DNA of 64,000 nt from an uncultured Pelagibacteraceae bacterium (lineage in GTDB: Bacteria > Pseudomonadota > Alphaproteobacteria > Pelagibacterales > Pelagibacteraceae): contig CACLZL010000001.1 in NCBI GenBank assembly GCA_902611405.1, positions 1 through 64,000 of the forward strand, in the 5' to 3' direction. The position numbers and the translations under genes are program-made. Shown here one piece after another: positions 16,918-27,061 of the stretch. Below the pieces are notes generated by a model. The model was not told where the DNA came from. It saw only the letters and a program-made list of their open reading frames with translations, and did no database searches. How positions within the stretch are numbered: the first letter of the stretch is position 1; each line of letters opens with the position of its first letter.

Positions 16918-17745
16918 TTATTTCCATTTTGCAATCGGAGGTAATGACATCAAAATTCCTTCAACATTACCACCAGTTTGTAGCCCAAATCTTGTTCCTC
17001 TATCATAGAGCAAATTAAATTCTGCGTATCGACCTCTTTTAATATACTGAAACTCTTTATCTTTTAAAGTCCATTTTCTTTTTATTTTTTTTTTAATCAT
17101 TTCATTAAATAGCATTTGAAATGTAACACCAACATCTCTGACAAATTTAAAGTTATTTTCAAAATTATCATTTTTATAGTCAAAAAAGATTCCACCTATT
17201 CCTCTTGCCTCTTTCCTGTGAGGTAGATAAAAGTATTCATCACACCACTTTTTATATTTTTTATAATAATTTTTATTATGTCTATCGCACATTGCTTTTA
17301 ATATTTTATGAAAATTTTTCTTCTCTTTTTCATCTTTTATTGCTGGGGTTACATCCATTCCTCCACCAAACCAATTCTTTGTTGTACAAATAAATCTTGT
17401 ATTAAAATGCATTGCAGGAATATGAGGATTTTGCATATGCATAACTATAGATATCCCAGATGCCCAAAATCTAGGATCCTTACTTGCGCCCGGTATATTT
17501 TTTTGAAATTGCTTAGGAAATTTTCCATAAACTTTTGAAAAATTTACTCCTACTTTTTCAAAAATTTTTCCATTTTTAAGGATTCTATATTCGCCACCTC
17601 CCTCATCTTTTGTACTGCTTCTTTTCCAAGAAGTTGATTGAAAATTTAATTTGCTCTTTTCAATTTTTAAAATGTCATCGCATATTGCATTTTGTAGTAG
17701 CTTAAACCAATTACTCGCTAAGTCTTTTTTAATTGAAATATCCAT
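16918..17745 (-). CDS. hemF: oxygen-dependent coproporphyrinogen III oxidase
   Basis: A 275-residue HemF that makes protoporphyrinogen IX using O2. Family blocks seen: S-W-K-R-S near the start, [49 protein letters not shown] and the C-terminal [23 protein letters not shown]. Together they span the whole protein, so it is full length. It would supply haem for the nearby cytochrome bc1 complex. One base separates its start from the trmL stop. Confidence 0.95.
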   Translation of the reverse strand: MDISIKKDLASNWFKLLQNAICDDILKIEKSKLNFQSTSWKRSSTKDEGGGEYRILKNGKIFEKVGVNFSKVYGKFPKQFQKNIPGASKDPRFWASGISIVMHMQNPHIPAMHFNTRFICTTKNWFGGGMDVTPAIKDEKEKKNFHKILKAMCDRHNKNYYKKYKKWCDEYFYLPHRKEARGIGGIFFDYKNDNFENNFKFVRDVGVTFQMLFNEMIKKKIKRKWTLKDKEFQYIKRGRYAEFNLLYDRGTRFGLQTGGNVEGILMSLPPIAKWK

Positions 17746-17746
17746 T

Positions 17747-18220
17747 TTATATTAATTCTATTTGACGCAAACTTTCTGCCAAAACAATGGCAACAGAAGA
17801 TGCAATATTAAGAGATCTTACTTGGTTATTCATTGGTATTTTTAAACGATTTTTAATTATTTTATGAACCTTTTCAGGTACTCCAGCACTTTCTCTTCCA
17901 AACAAAATAGTATCATCAGGCTTAAATTTAAATTTAGTATAATTTATTGAGCCCTTAGTTGTCATTAATATTACTCTCTGTTTCTTCTTTGCCTCAAAAA
18001 ATTTTTCAGAACTTTGATAAAACTCTATTTGACTATAGTCCATATAGTCCAGAACCACTCTTTTAAAGCGTTTGTCTGATAATAGAAAGCCACATGGTTC
18101 AATTATTTCTAATTTAGCACCCAAACAAGCACAAGTTCTAATGATTGCAGCAGTATTCTGAGGTATATCAGGCTCGTACAAAGCTATTCTGGGTCCTAAA
18201 ATTGTTGAATTATGTGTCAT
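17747..18220 (-). CDS. trmL: tRNA (cytidine/uridine-2'-O-)-methyltransferase TrmL
   Basis: A 157-residue SPOUT methyltransferase, the length of TrmL, which methylates the ribose of base 34 in some leucine tRNAs. Motifs: P-D-I-P-Q-N-T-A-A-I-I-R-T-C (about 15-28), the knot segment L-F-G-R-E-S-A-G-V-P (about 108-117) and the final M-N-N-Q-V-R-S-L-N-I-A-S-S-V-A-I block. Divergent from petA across 92 bases. Confidence 0.93.
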   Translation of the reverse strand: MTHNSTILGPRIALYEPDIPQNTAAIIRTCACLGAKLEIIEPCGFLLSDKRFKRVVLDYMDYSQIEFYQSSEKFFEAKKKQRVILMTTKGSINYTKFKFKPDDTILFGRESAGVPEKVHKIIKNRLKIPMNNQVRSLNIASSVAIVLAESLRQIELI

Positions 18221-18312
18221 TCTTTCAGTAGTAAAATAATTATTTTATATTATATGAATTCGTATATTAACTATTTTAAATCAAAAAGAGATAATAATTA
18301 AAGCTACAAAAA

Positions 18313-18822
18313 GTGTCTGAAAAAAAAACAAAAAGAAGAGATTTTTTATTTACAGCTACCTCAGCTGTGGGAGCTGTTGGTGCCGCTGCAGTAGTCTGGC
18401 CAATGATAGATCAAATGAATCCAGATGCTTCTGTTAAAGCATTGGCTAGTACAGAGGTTGATGTAAGTTCATTAACACCTGGAAATACATTGACTGTTTT
18501 ATGGAGAGGTAAACCAGTATTTATAAGAAGAAGAACTCAAGAAGAAATTGATGAAGCAAGATCTGTGAAGATGGAGGATTTAATTCATCCTGAAAAAGAT
18601 GAAGATAGAGCAAAAAACCCCGAGTGGCTTGTTATGTTAGGTGTATGCACCCACCTTGGATGTGTACCTCTAAATGATAAAGGTGATTATAATGGTTGGT
18701 TCTGTCCATGTCATGGATCTCATTATGATACTTCTGGAAGAATTAGAAAAGGACCAGCACCTTGGAATATGGAAGTGCCTAAATACGAATTTGTAAACGC
18801 AAATACAATTAAAATTGGATAA
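18313..18822 (+). CDS. petA: ubiquinol-cytochrome c reductase Rieske iron-sulfur subunit
   Basis: A 169-residue Rieske protein of the cytochrome bc1 complex. The N-terminal twin-arginine segment K-R-R-D-F-L-F plus hydrophobic stretch (about 7-32) is both Tat signal and membrane anchor. The 2Fe-2S ligands lie in C-T-H-L-G-C (about 116-121) and C-P-C-H-G-S-H (about 136-142). Start is a GTG at 18313 preceded by no strong ribosome site; no better ATG exists. First gene of petABC, with petB six bases after. Confidence 0.96.
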   Translation: MSEKKTKRRDFLFTATSAVGAVGAAAVVWPMIDQMNPDASVKALASTEVDVSSLTPGNTLTVLWRGKPVFIRRRTQEEIDEARSVKMEDLIHPEKDEDRAKNPEWLVMLGVCTHLGCVPLNDKGDYNGWFCPCHGSHYDTSGRIRKGPAPWNMEVPKYEFVNANTIKIG

Positions 18823-18828
18823 AGAAAA

Positions 18829-20091
18829 ATGAGTGACCATGATTACAGACCAAAATCGAAAGTAGGACAATGGTTTAATGATCGATTGCCACTATTAACT
18901 CTTGCAAATCATTTAACAGATTACCCAACTCCTAAAAATTTAAACTATTGGTGGACGTTTGGTGGAATTTTAACTTTCTGTTTAATTACTCAAATTGTAA
19001 CAGGATTAACTCTTGCAATGCATTATATTGCTCATGCTGATATGGCTTTTGAAAGTGTAGAGCATATCATGCGTGATGTTAACTATGGATGGTTAATCAG
19101 ATATATTCATGCAAACGGCGCTTCAATGTTTTTCCTAGCGGTCTATATTCATATATTTAGATCATTATTCTACGGGTCTTATAAATCTCCAAGAGAAATA
19201 ATATGGATTTTAGGAATAATAATTTATTTATTAATGATGGCTGCAGCTTTTATGGGTTACGTCTTGCCATGGGGTCAAATGAGTTTTTGGGGAGCAACAG
19301 TTATTACAAATTTATTTAGCGCTATTCCTCTGGTAGGAGAGGGAATAGTTACTTGGTTATGGGGAGGTTATTCAGTTGACAACCCTACGTTAACAAGATT
19401 TTTTACTTTGCATTATTTGATTCCATTTTTAATTTTAGGATTAGTTGTTTTACATATATGGGCTTTACACGTTCCTGGTAATAATAATCCAGTTGGAATA
19501 GATATAAAAAAACCATCTAAAGACACAGTGCCTTTCCATCCCTACATTGTAATTAAAGATGGTTTTGCTTTATTAATGTTCATGATTGTGTTTGCTTTCT
19601 TTGTATTCTACGCACCAAATATTTTAGGACATGCAGACAATTATATAGAGGCCAACCCAATGGTAACACCTGCACACATTGTTCCTGAATGGTATCTGTT
19701 ACCGTTTTACGCAATATTAAGATCAGTTCCTGATAAATTACTAGGAGTTGTGGCTATGTTATCTGCAATATTAATCTTAGCAGTTTTACCTTGGTTAGAT
19801 ACTTCAAAAATAAGATCAGCAGTATTTAGACCTTTATATAAACAATTTTACTGGATATTAGTTGCAGATGTTTTGATACTTGGTTATGTGGGTGCGATGC
19901 CAGCTGAAGGACTTTACTTGTTGATAGCACGAGTCGCGACGGCGTATTACTTTTTACATTTTTTAGTTATTCTTCCTGTTTTAGGGTTTAAAGAAAAAAC
20001 TTTACCAGTGCCTTTAAGTATTACTGAACCCGTTCTCGGCGGTTCACCAAATTTAGCTGCCGCCAGAAATAAAGAAAGTAAAATAGAATAA
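18829..20091 (+). CDS. petB: cytochrome b of the bc1 complex
   Basis: A 420-residue integral membrane subunit with eight expected helices. It binds the two b haems through paired histidines in the helices containing H-Y-I-A-H and [10 protein letters not shown], and H-Y-L-I-P-F and L-H-I-W-A-L-H. The quinol-site motif P-E-W-Y (about residues 279-282) is present. The C-terminal half is fused as in alphaproteobacteria and mitochondria, not split as in b6f. One base separates the stop from the petC GTG. Confidence 0.97.
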   Translation: MSDHDYRPKSKVGQWFNDRLPLLTLANHLTDYPTPKNLNYWWTFGGILTFCLITQIVTGLTLAMHYIAHADMAFESVEHIMRDVNYGWLIRYIHANGASMFFLAVYIHIFRSLFYGSYKSPREIIWILGIIIYLLMMAAAFMGYVLPWGQMSFWGATVITNLFSAIPLVGEGIVTWLWGGYSVDNPTLTRFFTLHYLIPFLILGLVVLHIWALHVPGNNNPVGIDIKKPSKDTVPFHPYIVIKDGFALLMFMIVFAFFVFYAPNILGHADNYIEANPMVTPAHIVPEWYLLPFYAILRSVPDKLLGVVAMLSAILILAVLPWLDTSKIRSAVFRPLYKQFYWILVADVLILGYVGAMPAEGLYLLIARVATAYYFLHFLVILPVLGFKEKTLPVPLSITEPVLGGSPNLAAARNKESKIE

Positions 20092-20092
20092 G

Positions 20093-20872
20093 GTGAAAAG
20101 TTTATTTAAATTATTTTCTATAATAATCATAATTATTGCTTCAAATTCATATTCTTTTGCTGCTGAAAAAGTAGAATATTTAAAAACTGATTGGAGCTTT
20201 AAAGGTTTATTTGGAAAATTTGATAGAGCTTCTCTTCAAAGAGGTTATCAAGTTTATACTGAAGTATGTGCTTCATGTCATTCAATGAAGTATTTAAGTT
20301 ATAGAAATTTAGCAGAGCCAGGTGGGCCAGAATTCTCTGAAGTTCAAGCCAAAGCTATAGCAGCCTCATTTGAAGTAACTGATGGCCCAAATTCTGATGG
20401 TGAAATGTTTACAAGGCCAGGTAAATTATCTGATAAATTTGTAATGCCATACGATAATGTAAAAGCAGCTCAAGCTGCAAATGGTGGTGCGTATCCTCCT
20501 GACATGTCTGTTTTGGTAAAAGCAAGAGGAGGTGGTGTTGACTATATCTATTCTTTATTACAAGGATATGAAGAAGCCCCTAGCAATGTATCTTTAGATG
20601 ATGGAGTTTATTACAACAAATATATGTATGGTAATAAAATCAGAATGGCCGCTCCATTATCAGATGGATTAGTAGAGTATGGTGATGGAACTAAAGCTAC
20701 TATTGAACAAATGTCAAAAGATGTAACGACCTTTTTAATGTGGTCTGCTGAACCTCATTTAGAAGCTCGACATCAAATGGGCTTTAAAGCAATTGTGTAT
20801 TTGATTATTCTGACAATATTAGTTTACTTCAGCATGAAAAAGTTATGGTCACGTATTGAATCTGAAGTTTAA
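20093..20872 (+). CDS. petC: cytochrome c1 of the bc1 complex
   Basis: A 259-residue c-type cytochrome with an N-terminal signal peptide (hydrophobic about 8-22, cut after FAA). The covalent haem site is C-A-S-C-H at about 60-64, the axial methionine is in the R-M-A-A-P-L segment near 184-189, and a single C-terminal anchor helix (about 229-249) is followed by a positively charged tail. GTG start at 20093, just after the petB stop. Its last 24 bases overlap the convergent ychF gene. Confidence 0.96.
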   Translation: MKSLFKLFSIIIIIIASNSYSFAAEKVEYLKTDWSFKGLFGKFDRASLQRGYQVYTEVCASCHSMKYLSYRNLAEPGGPEFSEVQAKAIAASFEVTDGPNSDGEMFTRPGKLSDKFVMPYDNVKAAQAANGGAYPPDMSVLVKARGGGVDYIYSLLQGYEEAPSNVSLDDGVYYNKYMYGNKIRMAAPLSDGLVEYGDGTKATIEQMSKDVTTFLMWSAEPHLEARHQMGFKAIVYLIILTILVYFSMKKLWSRIESEV

Positions 20873-21922
20873 TACATCTCCATCTTTCACAATATAATCT
20901 TTACCTTCTAATCTCATTTTTCCATTAGCTTTTGAATTTACCCATCCATCATTAGCTATGAAATCTTCATAAGATATAGTTTCAGCTCTAATAAAACCTT
21001 TTTCAAAATCAGTATGAATTTCGCCTGCTGCTTTAGGGGCAGTGCAATTTTTTTGTATAGTCCAAGCTCTTGTTTCTTCAGGTCCAGATGTAAAATACGT
21101 ATCAAGTTCTAATATTTTATAACCCTTTTGAATTAACATATTCAGACCTGTTTCTTTTAAACCAATCATATCCATATAATTTTTTTTTTCATCTTCTGCC
21201 AACCCATTTATTTGGTTTTCTATGTCTGCAGAAATTATCAGAGTGTTATCTTTTTCAAATTTTTCGATGAATTTTTCAGTATATTTATTTCCATTTTGGA
21301 CGCTTTGTTCATCTACATTGCAAACAAAAATTTTTGGTTTAATTGATAACAAGCCACTTTGATTAAGTTGTTTTGTATCAAATTCAGATTTTAATATTGA
21401 TATATCTTTATCGTTATTAATGCAGTCTAATGCAATCTCTAAAATCTTAAGTTGATCTTCATCTACATTTTTCTTATTATTTTTTTCAAGTCTTTTTTGG
21501 ATAGACTCTAGGTCAGCCAACATCATCTCAGTTTCAATGATCTCAAGATCTCTTATAGGATCAACGTCTGGATTAACGTTTTGAATATCGTCTGAGTCAA
21601 AGCATCTAATCATATGAATAACTGCATCAACTTCTCTTATATGGGATAAAAATTTATTTCCTAAGCCTTCGCCTTTAGATGCCCCTTTCACAAGACCGGC
21701 TATATCTACAAATGAAATAGTTGTATTAATTGTTTTTTTTGATTTTGAAACTTCTGATAATTTTATCAATCTTTCATCTGGAACAAGCACTACTCCCACA
21801 TTAGGATCTATTGTACAAAAGGGAAAATTTGCAGCTTGAGCTTTGCTTGAGTTTGTAAGAGCATTGAATAGGGTAGATTTACCCACATTAGGCAAACCAA
21901 CAATACCACATTTAAAACTCAT
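20849..21922 (-). CDS. ychF: ribosome-associated ATPase/GTPase YchF (Obg family)
   Basis: A 357-residue Obg-family P-loop protein that binds ribosomes and prefers ATP in studied cases. Walker A is G-L-P-N-V-G-K-S-T (8-16), then D-I-A-G-L-V-K-G-A-S-K-G-E-G-L-G-N (about 72-88). A coiled insert follows, and the C-terminal TGS-like domain ends in V-K-D-G-D-V-L-N-F-R-F. The family NKxD is changed to N-V-D-E, as usual for YchF. The 5' end overlaps the pth stop by one base; ychF-pth-rplY-prs is a common order. Confidence 0.96.
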   Translation of the reverse strand: MSFKCGIVGLPNVGKSTLFNALTNSSKAQAANFPFCTIDPNVGVVLVPDERLIKLSEVSKSKKTINTTISFVDIAGLVKGASKGEGLGNKFLSHIREVDAVIHMIRCFDSDDIQNVNPDVDPIRDLEIIETEMMLADLESIQKRLEKNNKKNVDEDQLKILEIALDCINNDKDISILKSEFDTKQLNQSGLLSIKPKIFVCNVDEQSVQNGNKYTEKFIEKFEKDNTLIISADIENQINGLAEDEKKNYMDMIGLKETGLNMLIQKGYKILELDTYFTSGPEETRAWTIQKNCTAPKAAGEIHTDFEKGFIRAETISYEDFIANDGWVNSKANGKMRLEGKDYIVKDGDVLNFRFNT

Positions 21923-22482
21923 TATTTATTGTTTACAGTGCTTGAGAATAAATCTAATTTTTTGTCGATTAGAATTGAAATAGAGTCTGTAATGTTGTTT
22001 GTAATTTTTTCTAATCCAGGTATTTCATCTTCATCAAAATTTTGGAGAACAAAATCACTAACTTCCATATTATCTTTAGGTTTACCAATTCCTATTCGTA
22101 CTCTTGAATAATCTTTACCGATAAATTTATCTATAGATGCAATACCATTGTGACCCGCACTAGATCCACTAAATTTTGTTTTTATTTTCCCAAACTCCAC
22201 ATCTAGATCATCATGAAAAACAATTACGTCTTCTGCGTCTATTTTAAAATATTCAATTAATTCTCTTATACAAATTCCAGAATTATTCATAAAAGTTAAA
22301 GGTTTTATTGCATAAACTTTTTGGTCACCAATATTTCCAGTTGTAAGAAGTCCTTTAAATTTTGGTTTTTGTTTTGAAAGACCAAACTTTTTATTAATTG
22401 CATCGATAATTTTGAAACCAATATTATGTCTGTTGTTTTCACTGTCTGGGGTTGGATTGCCTAATCCTACAAGTAGAAGCAT
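21922..22482 (-). CDS. pth: peptidyl-tRNA hydrolase
   Basis: A 186-residue Pth that recycles peptidyl-tRNA. Motifs: V-G-L-G-N-P-T-P (5-12), N-R-H-N-I-G-F with the catalytic His at about 20, K-P-L-T-F-M-N-N-S-G (about 59-68), F-H-D-D-L-D with the catalytic Asp at about 95, and the G-S-S-A-G-H-N-G-I block. Full length. Precedes ychF and follows rplY by 41 bases. Confidence 0.96.
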   Translation of the reverse strand: MLLLVGLGNPTPDSENNRHNIGFKIIDAINKKFGLSKQKPKFKGLLTTGNIGDQKVYAIKPLTFMNNSGICIRELIEYFKIDAEDVIVFHDDLDVEFGKIKTKFSGSSAGHNGIASIDKFIGKDYSRVRIGIGKPKDNMEVSDFVLQNFDEDEIPGLEKITNNITDSISILIDKKLDLFSSTVNNK

Positions 22483-22523
22483 AAAATATTAATATTGGAG
22501 GATAAAATTCAAATTTAAATTAC

Positions 22524-23240
22524 TTATTTTTTCTCTTCAGCAGGTTTTTTATCTTCACCTTCTTTCTTATCACCTTCAGCTGCTGGTTTATCACCACCTT
22601 CTGCTGCTGCTGGTTCAGTGCCTTCAGCTCCCTCTTCTCCTTCGGCTGCCTCAGCTTCTGCAGGTTTTTCAGGTTCTTTCATAACAGTTGGAGCTGCTAG
22701 TGTTGCAATTACAAAGTCTCTTCCTTGAATAGTAGGAGTAACGTCACTATCAAGATTTATTGAGGAAATTTTAAAACTCTCTCCAATATCTACTCCTTCG
22801 AGATCAATCACAAGATTTTCAGGAATCTTTTCGCTTGGACATTTTAATTCAACTTTTCTTCTCACTATATTTAAAACTCCCCCTCTTTTTAACCCAGGAG
22901 ATTTCTCATGATTTAAAAATTTTACTGGTACCTCTATTCTTATCTTTACACCTGCAACAACTCTTAGAAAGTCTACATGAATCGGTTCATCTGAAATAAT
23001 GTCATATTTTATTTCTCTTGGTAGAACTTTTTGAGGTTTACCATCAATATTTAAATTAATGATACTTGATAAAAAGTTTTCATTTTCAATTAGTGACTTA
23101 AGTATTTTTTTTGATATCGAAATTTTTTCATTTTGTGCTTCACCTCCATATACGATAGCAGGCACATTACCATTATTTCTAAGTGAATTTACATCACCTT
23201 TAGTTTTAGTATTTCTGATATTAGCGTCTAATGAATTCAT
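22524..23240 (-). CDS. rplY: ribosomal protein bL25 (CTC type) with acidic tail
   Basis: A 238-residue long-form L25 that binds 5S rRNA. The N-terminal L25 domain (about 1-92) begins N-A-x-x-R-N-x-x-T-K-G-D-V-N-S-L-R and has V-P-A-I-V-Y-G-G. The second TL5 domain (about 95-182) is followed by a low-complexity tail of about 55 residues made of Ala, Glu, Gly, Lys and Pro. The tail is compositionally unlike the rest of this Lys/Asn/Ile-rich proteome. Upstream prs is 45 bases away. Confidence 0.93.
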   Translation of the reverse strand: MNSLDANIRNTKTKGDVNSLRNNGNVPAIVYGGEAQNEKISISKKILKSLIENENFLSSIINLNIDGKPQKVLPREIKYDIISDEPIHVDFLRVVAGVKIRIEVPVKFLNHEKSPGLKRGGVLNIVRRKVELKCPSEKIPENLVIDLEGVDIGESFKISSINLDSDVTPTIQGRDFVIATLAAPTVMKEPEKPAEAEAAEGEEGAEGTEPAAAEGGDKPAAEGDKKEGEDKKPAEEKK

Positions 23241-23285
23241 AAAAACAAAGGTTTTTAGCTCAAGTTACTTAATAACTCAAGGTAT

Positions 23286-24218
23286 TTATTTGAATAAATC
23301 CGATACCGAGGTTGAATTTGATATTCTTTTAATTGCTTCACCCATTAGGCTTGAAATTGATAGAACCTCGATGTTTTTTGCACCTTTAACTCTATTAATG
23401 TTATCGATTGTATCAGTAATTACTAAATTTTTAATTACGGAATTTTTAATTTTTTTTACAGCCTCTCCACTAAGTACACCGTGAGTTATATAAACATAAA
23501 CCTCTTTAGCACCCCGATCTTTAAGAGCTTTTGCTGCATTTACTATTGTTCCACCTGAATCGATTATATCATCAACAATAATGCAAGTTTTTCCTTTTAC
23601 ATCTCCAACAATTTTCATTACTTGAGATTGACCAGGTTTTGGTCTTCTTTTATCCACAATAGCCAATCCAACATTTAAAATTTTACCAAGTGCCCTAGCT
23701 CTTTCAGTACCACCAACATCTGGAGCAACACAAATTAGATTTTTACTTTTAATCTTTTTTTTTACATGTCTCGCAAAAATAGGAGTTGCAAACAAGTTAT
23801 CTACTGGAATATCGAAGAAACCTTGAATTTGACCCGCATGCAAATCTACAGTGACAACTCTATCAGCTCCTGCTTTTGTTATTAAGTTTGATACTAATTT
23901 TGCAGATATAGATGTTCTAGGTACTACTTTTCTATCCTGTCTTGCATAACCAAAGTATGGAATTACAGCAGTTATATTTTTTGCAGATGATCTTTTGAGT
24001 GCATCAATGCACAACAAAAGTTCCATTAAATTATCATTAGCAGGTGAAGATACAGATTGAATTATAAATATACTATTTCCTCTAATATTTTCATTTATTT
24101 CAACATAGATCTCACCATCTGAAAATTTTCTTATACTAGAATTTACCAATTTAGATTTAAGATATTTTGCAATACTCTTGCTTAAAGGTTTATTGCTATT
24201 TCCGGATAATAATTTCAT
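23286..24218 (-). CDS. prs: ribose-phosphate pyrophosphokinase
   Basis: A 310-residue PRPP synthetase that makes the activated ribose for nucleotides, His and Trp. Motifs: G-N-S-N-K-P-L near the start, [16 protein letters not shown] (about 98-107), the Mg/ATP block [12 protein letters not shown] (about 128-139), and the PRPP loop [10 protein letters not shown] (about 219-228). Full length. The next gene upstream, pgeF, stops 9 bases before. Confidence 0.96.
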   Translation of the reverse strand: MKLLSGNSNKPLSKSIAKYLKSKLVNSSIRKFSDGEIYVEINENIRGNSIFIIQSVSSPANDNLMELLLCIDALKRSSAKNITAVIPYFGYARQDRKVVPRTSISAKLVSNLITKAGADRVVTVDLHAGQIQGFFDIPVDNLFATPIFARHVKKKIKSKNLICVAPDVGGTERARALGKILNVGLAIVDKRRPKPGQSQVMKIVGDVKGKTCIIVDDIIDSGGTIVNAAKALKDRGAKEVYVYITHGVLSGEAVKKIKNSVIKNLVITDTIDNINRVKGAKNIEVLSISSLMGEAIKRISNSTSVSDLFK

Positions 24219-24227
24219 TAAAAAATC

Positions 24228-24986
24228 CTAATTAAGCATAATTATTGAAATATTTCTACCATAATCATCATGATTTAGTCTTAACGCTCTTCTCGCACTA
24301 AAAAAATTATTATTAATATCAAATGTATCAATATTCATAGACTCAATATTTTTAACTTTATTCTTTAAAAGACATGATTTTACATATTTAGGTAAATCAA
24401 AATAAAGCTTTTTGTACTTAATTTTAAAAAATTTATTATTTTTTTTATCCTTTTTAATAAATTTTCTTTTAAAATCTTCTTTGACTTCATAATTTTTAGC
24501 CGAGATAGAAGGTCCGATAGCTGCAGTAATATTTTTAGGACTAGATCCTTTTTTGATCATAAATTTGATTACCTTACTAATTATATCCTTATATGCTCCT
24601 TTCCACCCTGCATGAATTGCTGCAACTAATTTTGTTCTTTCATCGCAGATTAAAATCGGCACACAATCAGCAGTTAAAACACCAATTGGTATATTTTTTT
24701 GATTTGTAATTACTGCATCTGCTTTTGGTTTTGATTTAGAATTAATTCTTTTGTTAATAAAAACAAACTTATTACTATGTATTTGGTGAAGTAAAAAAAT
24801 ATTTTTAGCGGAGCTTTTTATTTTTTTTTTAACTATTTGTAAATTTTTTTTAACATCTGACGGATTATCTTTAGAACCAGGACCACAGTTTAAACTCTTA
24901 TAGATTGTTTTTGATTTACCACCAGTTTTATTAAAAAAACCATGTTTAATTATTTTAATTTTCGAGAGTTTGTTTGATTTTATCAA
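24228..24986 (-). CDS. pgeF: PgeF/YfiH-type laccase-domain protein
   Basis: A 252-residue member of the YfiH family, described as purine nucleoside phosphorylases or peptidoglycan-editing factors. The metal-site motifs are L-L-H-Q-I-H-S (about 60-66), T-A-D-C-V-P-I-L (about 99-106) and A-A-I-H-A-G-W-K-G (about 115-123). The start appears to be a TTG at 24986 overlapping the midA stop as TTGA; no ATG or GTG exists near the expected N terminus. The order lgt-midA-pgeF is common in alphaproteobacteria. Confidence 0.88.
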   Translation of the reverse strand: MIKSNKLSKIKIIKHGFFNKTGGKSKTIYKSLNCGPGSKDNPSDVKKNLQIVKKKIKSSAKNIFLLHQIHSNKFVFINKRINSKSKPKADAVITNQKNIPIGVLTADCVPILICDERTKLVAAIHAGWKGAYKDIISKVIKFMIKKGSSPKNITAAIGPSISAKNYEVKEDFKRKFIKKDKKNNKFFKIKYKKLYFDLPKYVKSCLLKNKVKNIESMNIDTFDINNNFFSARRALRLNHDDYGRNISIIMLN

Positions 24987-26035
24987 TTTTGAAAACCTGT
25001 TTTAAATTTATTTCTCTTATTTTTTACAAGCATGACTTTGAACAATTCACCCATTTGCTTTTCATCTATCAAACGTCTTACCCGGTAAAATAAATCTGCT
25101 TTTTTAGAAAATGCTATATTTTTGCTGATTATTTCAGCTCTTTGAAGAATACCCATACTTGTTAAAAATTTTTTTTGATTTGTAAAAATTGAATTAATTT
25201 CTTTAAACTGATTTATAAATTTCTCAAAAGAATGAAAGTTTATATTGTAAGTAATATCAGAATCTCCAATATTTTCTAAAATGTTAGAATATTTGTGATT
25301 ATTTACTGCCTGAAGAGTTTCATGCATCTTACTGTCTGAATAACCATAATCAATAACTAACATTCCCCCATCATTTTTTTGTATTAAATCGCAGATTGTT
25401 CTTAAATATTTAAATGTATCTGGTGAATATTCTATGACGTTCTGATCTTTAGATATTTCGAAATTTAGATGTTTTTCAATTTTTTCTATATCAATTTTTT
25501 TTTCTTTAAACTCAGCTTTTTTTGGATCATTCAAATTCACAAATCTTTCAAACCAACCATCTTTTTTTTTGAAAAATTGTTTGATTGGTATGGCATCAAA
25601 GAATTCATTAGCCAAAAAAATTGTTGGTTTAGAGTTTATTTTTTCAATGTCTTTTAACCACGAAAATTTTTTAGAATTCAAATTTTTTTTTTGTTCATTT
25701 ATTAAAAAATCACTTTTTTCATGAATTACAAAACCGCAGGCATTGTAACATTCGGGAAAATTTATAAGTGTCTCATCTATGACTTTCATCATTTCGCCAT
25801 TTCCAGCTCCCAGTTCTAGCAAATTAAATTTTTTCGGAGAGCCTATACTTTCCCAAAAAGTAATTGTCCAAATTGCAATAATCTCTGAAAATAATCTTGT
25901 GATATTGGGAGCAGTAATAAAGTCTCCATCTTCACCAAAAGGATTCTTTTTCATATAAAAACCTTTATCCTTATCGTAAAGAGCAAAATTTATAAATTGA
26001 TCTAATGGTAAATTATTTGTTTTAGCGAGTTTCAT
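24983..26035 (-). CDS. MidA/NDUFAF7-type SAM-dependent methyltransferase
   Basis: A 350-residue protein of the family whose mitochondrial member NDUFAF7/MidA methylates an arginine on a complex I subunit. Motifs: an N-terminal Y-Y-x-K-x-P-F-G-x-x-G-D-F-I-T-A-P-like block (here F-Y-M-K-K-N-P-F-G-E-D-G-D-F-I-T-A-P), the AdoMet loop L-E-L-G-A-G-N-G-E-M-M (about 72-82), F-L-A-N-E-F-F-D-A-I-P (about 136-146) and V-I-D-Y-G-Y (about 226-231). Overlaps lgt by 14 bases upstream and pgeF by 4 downstream. Confidence 0.9.
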   Translation of the reverse strand: MKLAKTNNLPLDQFINFALYDKDKGFYMKKNPFGEDGDFITAPNITRLFSEIIAIWTITFWESIGSPKKFNLLELGAGNGEMMKVIDETLINFPECYNACGFVIHEKSDFLINEQKKNLNSKKFSWLKDIEKINSKPTIFLANEFFDAIPIKQFFKKKDGWFERFVNLNDPKKAEFKEKKIDIEKIEKHLNFEISKDQNVIEYSPDTFKYLRTICDLIQKNDGGMLVIDYGYSDSKMHETLQAVNNHKYSNILENIGDSDITYNINFHSFEKFINQFKEINSIFTNQKKFLTSMGILQRAEIISKNIAFSKKADLFYRVRRLIDEKQMGELFKVMLVKNKRNKFKTGFQN

Positions 26036-26792
26036 ATTTTAAATAAAATAAGATTACCCCTGATAATATAAATATTAAACTTACTACTTGCCCCATCGTT
26101 AAGTTTAAAAATATATAACCTAGCTGTTCATCTGGTACTCTATAAAATTCAACAATAAATCTAAAGATTGAGTAAATTATTAAAAATAATCCTGAAATTA
26201 CACCAGGTTTATTTGAAAATTTGTTTTTAAAATAAATTAATAAAGAAAATAAAAATAAACCTTCTAATAGTGCTTCATATAATTGCGAGGGATGCCTAGG
26301 AAGATTATCTACCTGAACAAATATTACTGCCCAGGGTACATTAGTTATAGTTCCATACAATTCTGAATTTATAAAGTTTGCTATTCGTCCAAAAAATAAT
26401 CCGACTGGAGCTACTAAAGCGACAATATCCAAATATAAGAATGGGTTTTGATTATTTTTTTTAGCGAAAAATATAGATGCAAAAATAACTCCAATTAAAC
26501 CACCATGGAAGGACATTCCTCCTTGCCAAATTTTAAATATATCTAATGGATTATTTATATAAAAACTTAAATTATAAATAAAAATATAACCAAGTCTTCC
26601 TCCTAAAATTATTCCTATAATTAAATAAGCTAAATAATCATCAAATTTATTTTTAACATCTATGTCTTGGATAAATAATTTTTTAGCGAGTATCCAGCCT
26701 AATATAATTCCAAATATATAAGCTAAAGAATACCACCTAATTTCTAAAGAAAATATTTCTAAGGCTACTGGGTCAAAATTATTAATGAACAT
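26022..26792 (-). CDS. lgt: prolipoprotein diacylglyceryl transferase
   Basis: A 256-residue inner-membrane enzyme that attaches diacylglycerol to the lipobox cysteine of prolipoproteins. About seven hydrophobic helices. Family blocks: R-W-Y-S-L-A-Y-I-F-G-I (about 20-30), G-G-R-L-G-Y-I-F-I-Y-N (about 64-74), the G-G-M-S-F-H-G-G-L-I-G block with the essential His (about 93-103), G-R-I-A-N-F-I-N-S-E-L-Y-G (about 139-151) and R-H-P-S-Q-L-Y-E. Divergent from ubiK across 32 bases. Confidence 0.95.
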   Translation of the reverse strand: MFINNFDPVALEIFSLEIRWYSLAYIFGIILGWILAKKLFIQDIDVKNKFDDYLAYLIIGIILGGRLGYIFIYNLSFYINNPLDIFKIWQGGMSFHGGLIGVIFASIFFAKKNNQNPFLYLDIVALVAPVGLFFGRIANFINSELYGTITNVPWAVIFVQVDNLPRHPSQLYEALLEGLFLFSLLIYFKNKFSNKPGVISGLFLIIYSIFRFIVEFYRVPDEQLGYIFLNLTMGQVVSLIFILSGVILFYLKYETR

Positions 26793-26824
26793 TTTTAATA
26801 ATACTTATAATGTATATCTTAAAT

Positions 26825-27061
26825 ATGAAAAATTCTAAATTTATAATTGATAAGTTTGCTAAATTAATAGAGCAGGGACTAGTATCTTCAAAAGACTTAA
26901 CTACTGAATTATTTAATATCTTAAAATCTAAAAGAGATGAGTTTGTTTTTAAAATGAAACTTACAAGTAAAGATGAGTTTGAAATACTCTCAAAACGTGT
27001 TGAGAATCTTGAAAATAAAATAAATAAACTTGAAAAAAAGAAAAATAAAAAAGTTAAATAG
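26825..27061 (+). CDS. ubiK: UbiK-like accessory factor (BMFP domain)
   Basis: A 78-residue helical protein of the BMFP/UbiK family, which supports aerobic ubiquinone synthesis. The first half has the L-x-x-x-G-L-V-x-x-x-D-L pattern seen in the family, the second half is a coiled coil (K-D-E-F-E-I-L-S-K-R-V-E-N-L-E-N-K-I-N-K-L). I place the start at the ATG at 26825 because the protein then begins M-K-N-S-K-F-I-I-D-K like homologues; an ATG five codons earlier is possible. The end overlaps the convergent histidine kinase gene by 8 bases. Confidence 0.75.
   Translation: MKNSKFIIDKFAKLIEQGLVSSKDLTTELFNILKSKRDEFVFKMKLTSKDEFEILSKRVENLENKINKLEKKKNKKVK

Noticed and set aside
23241-23285. Short inverted repeat AGTTA...TAACT between rplY and prs
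   Set aside because: Only a 5-base stem and no T run; consistent with chance in AT-rich sequence.
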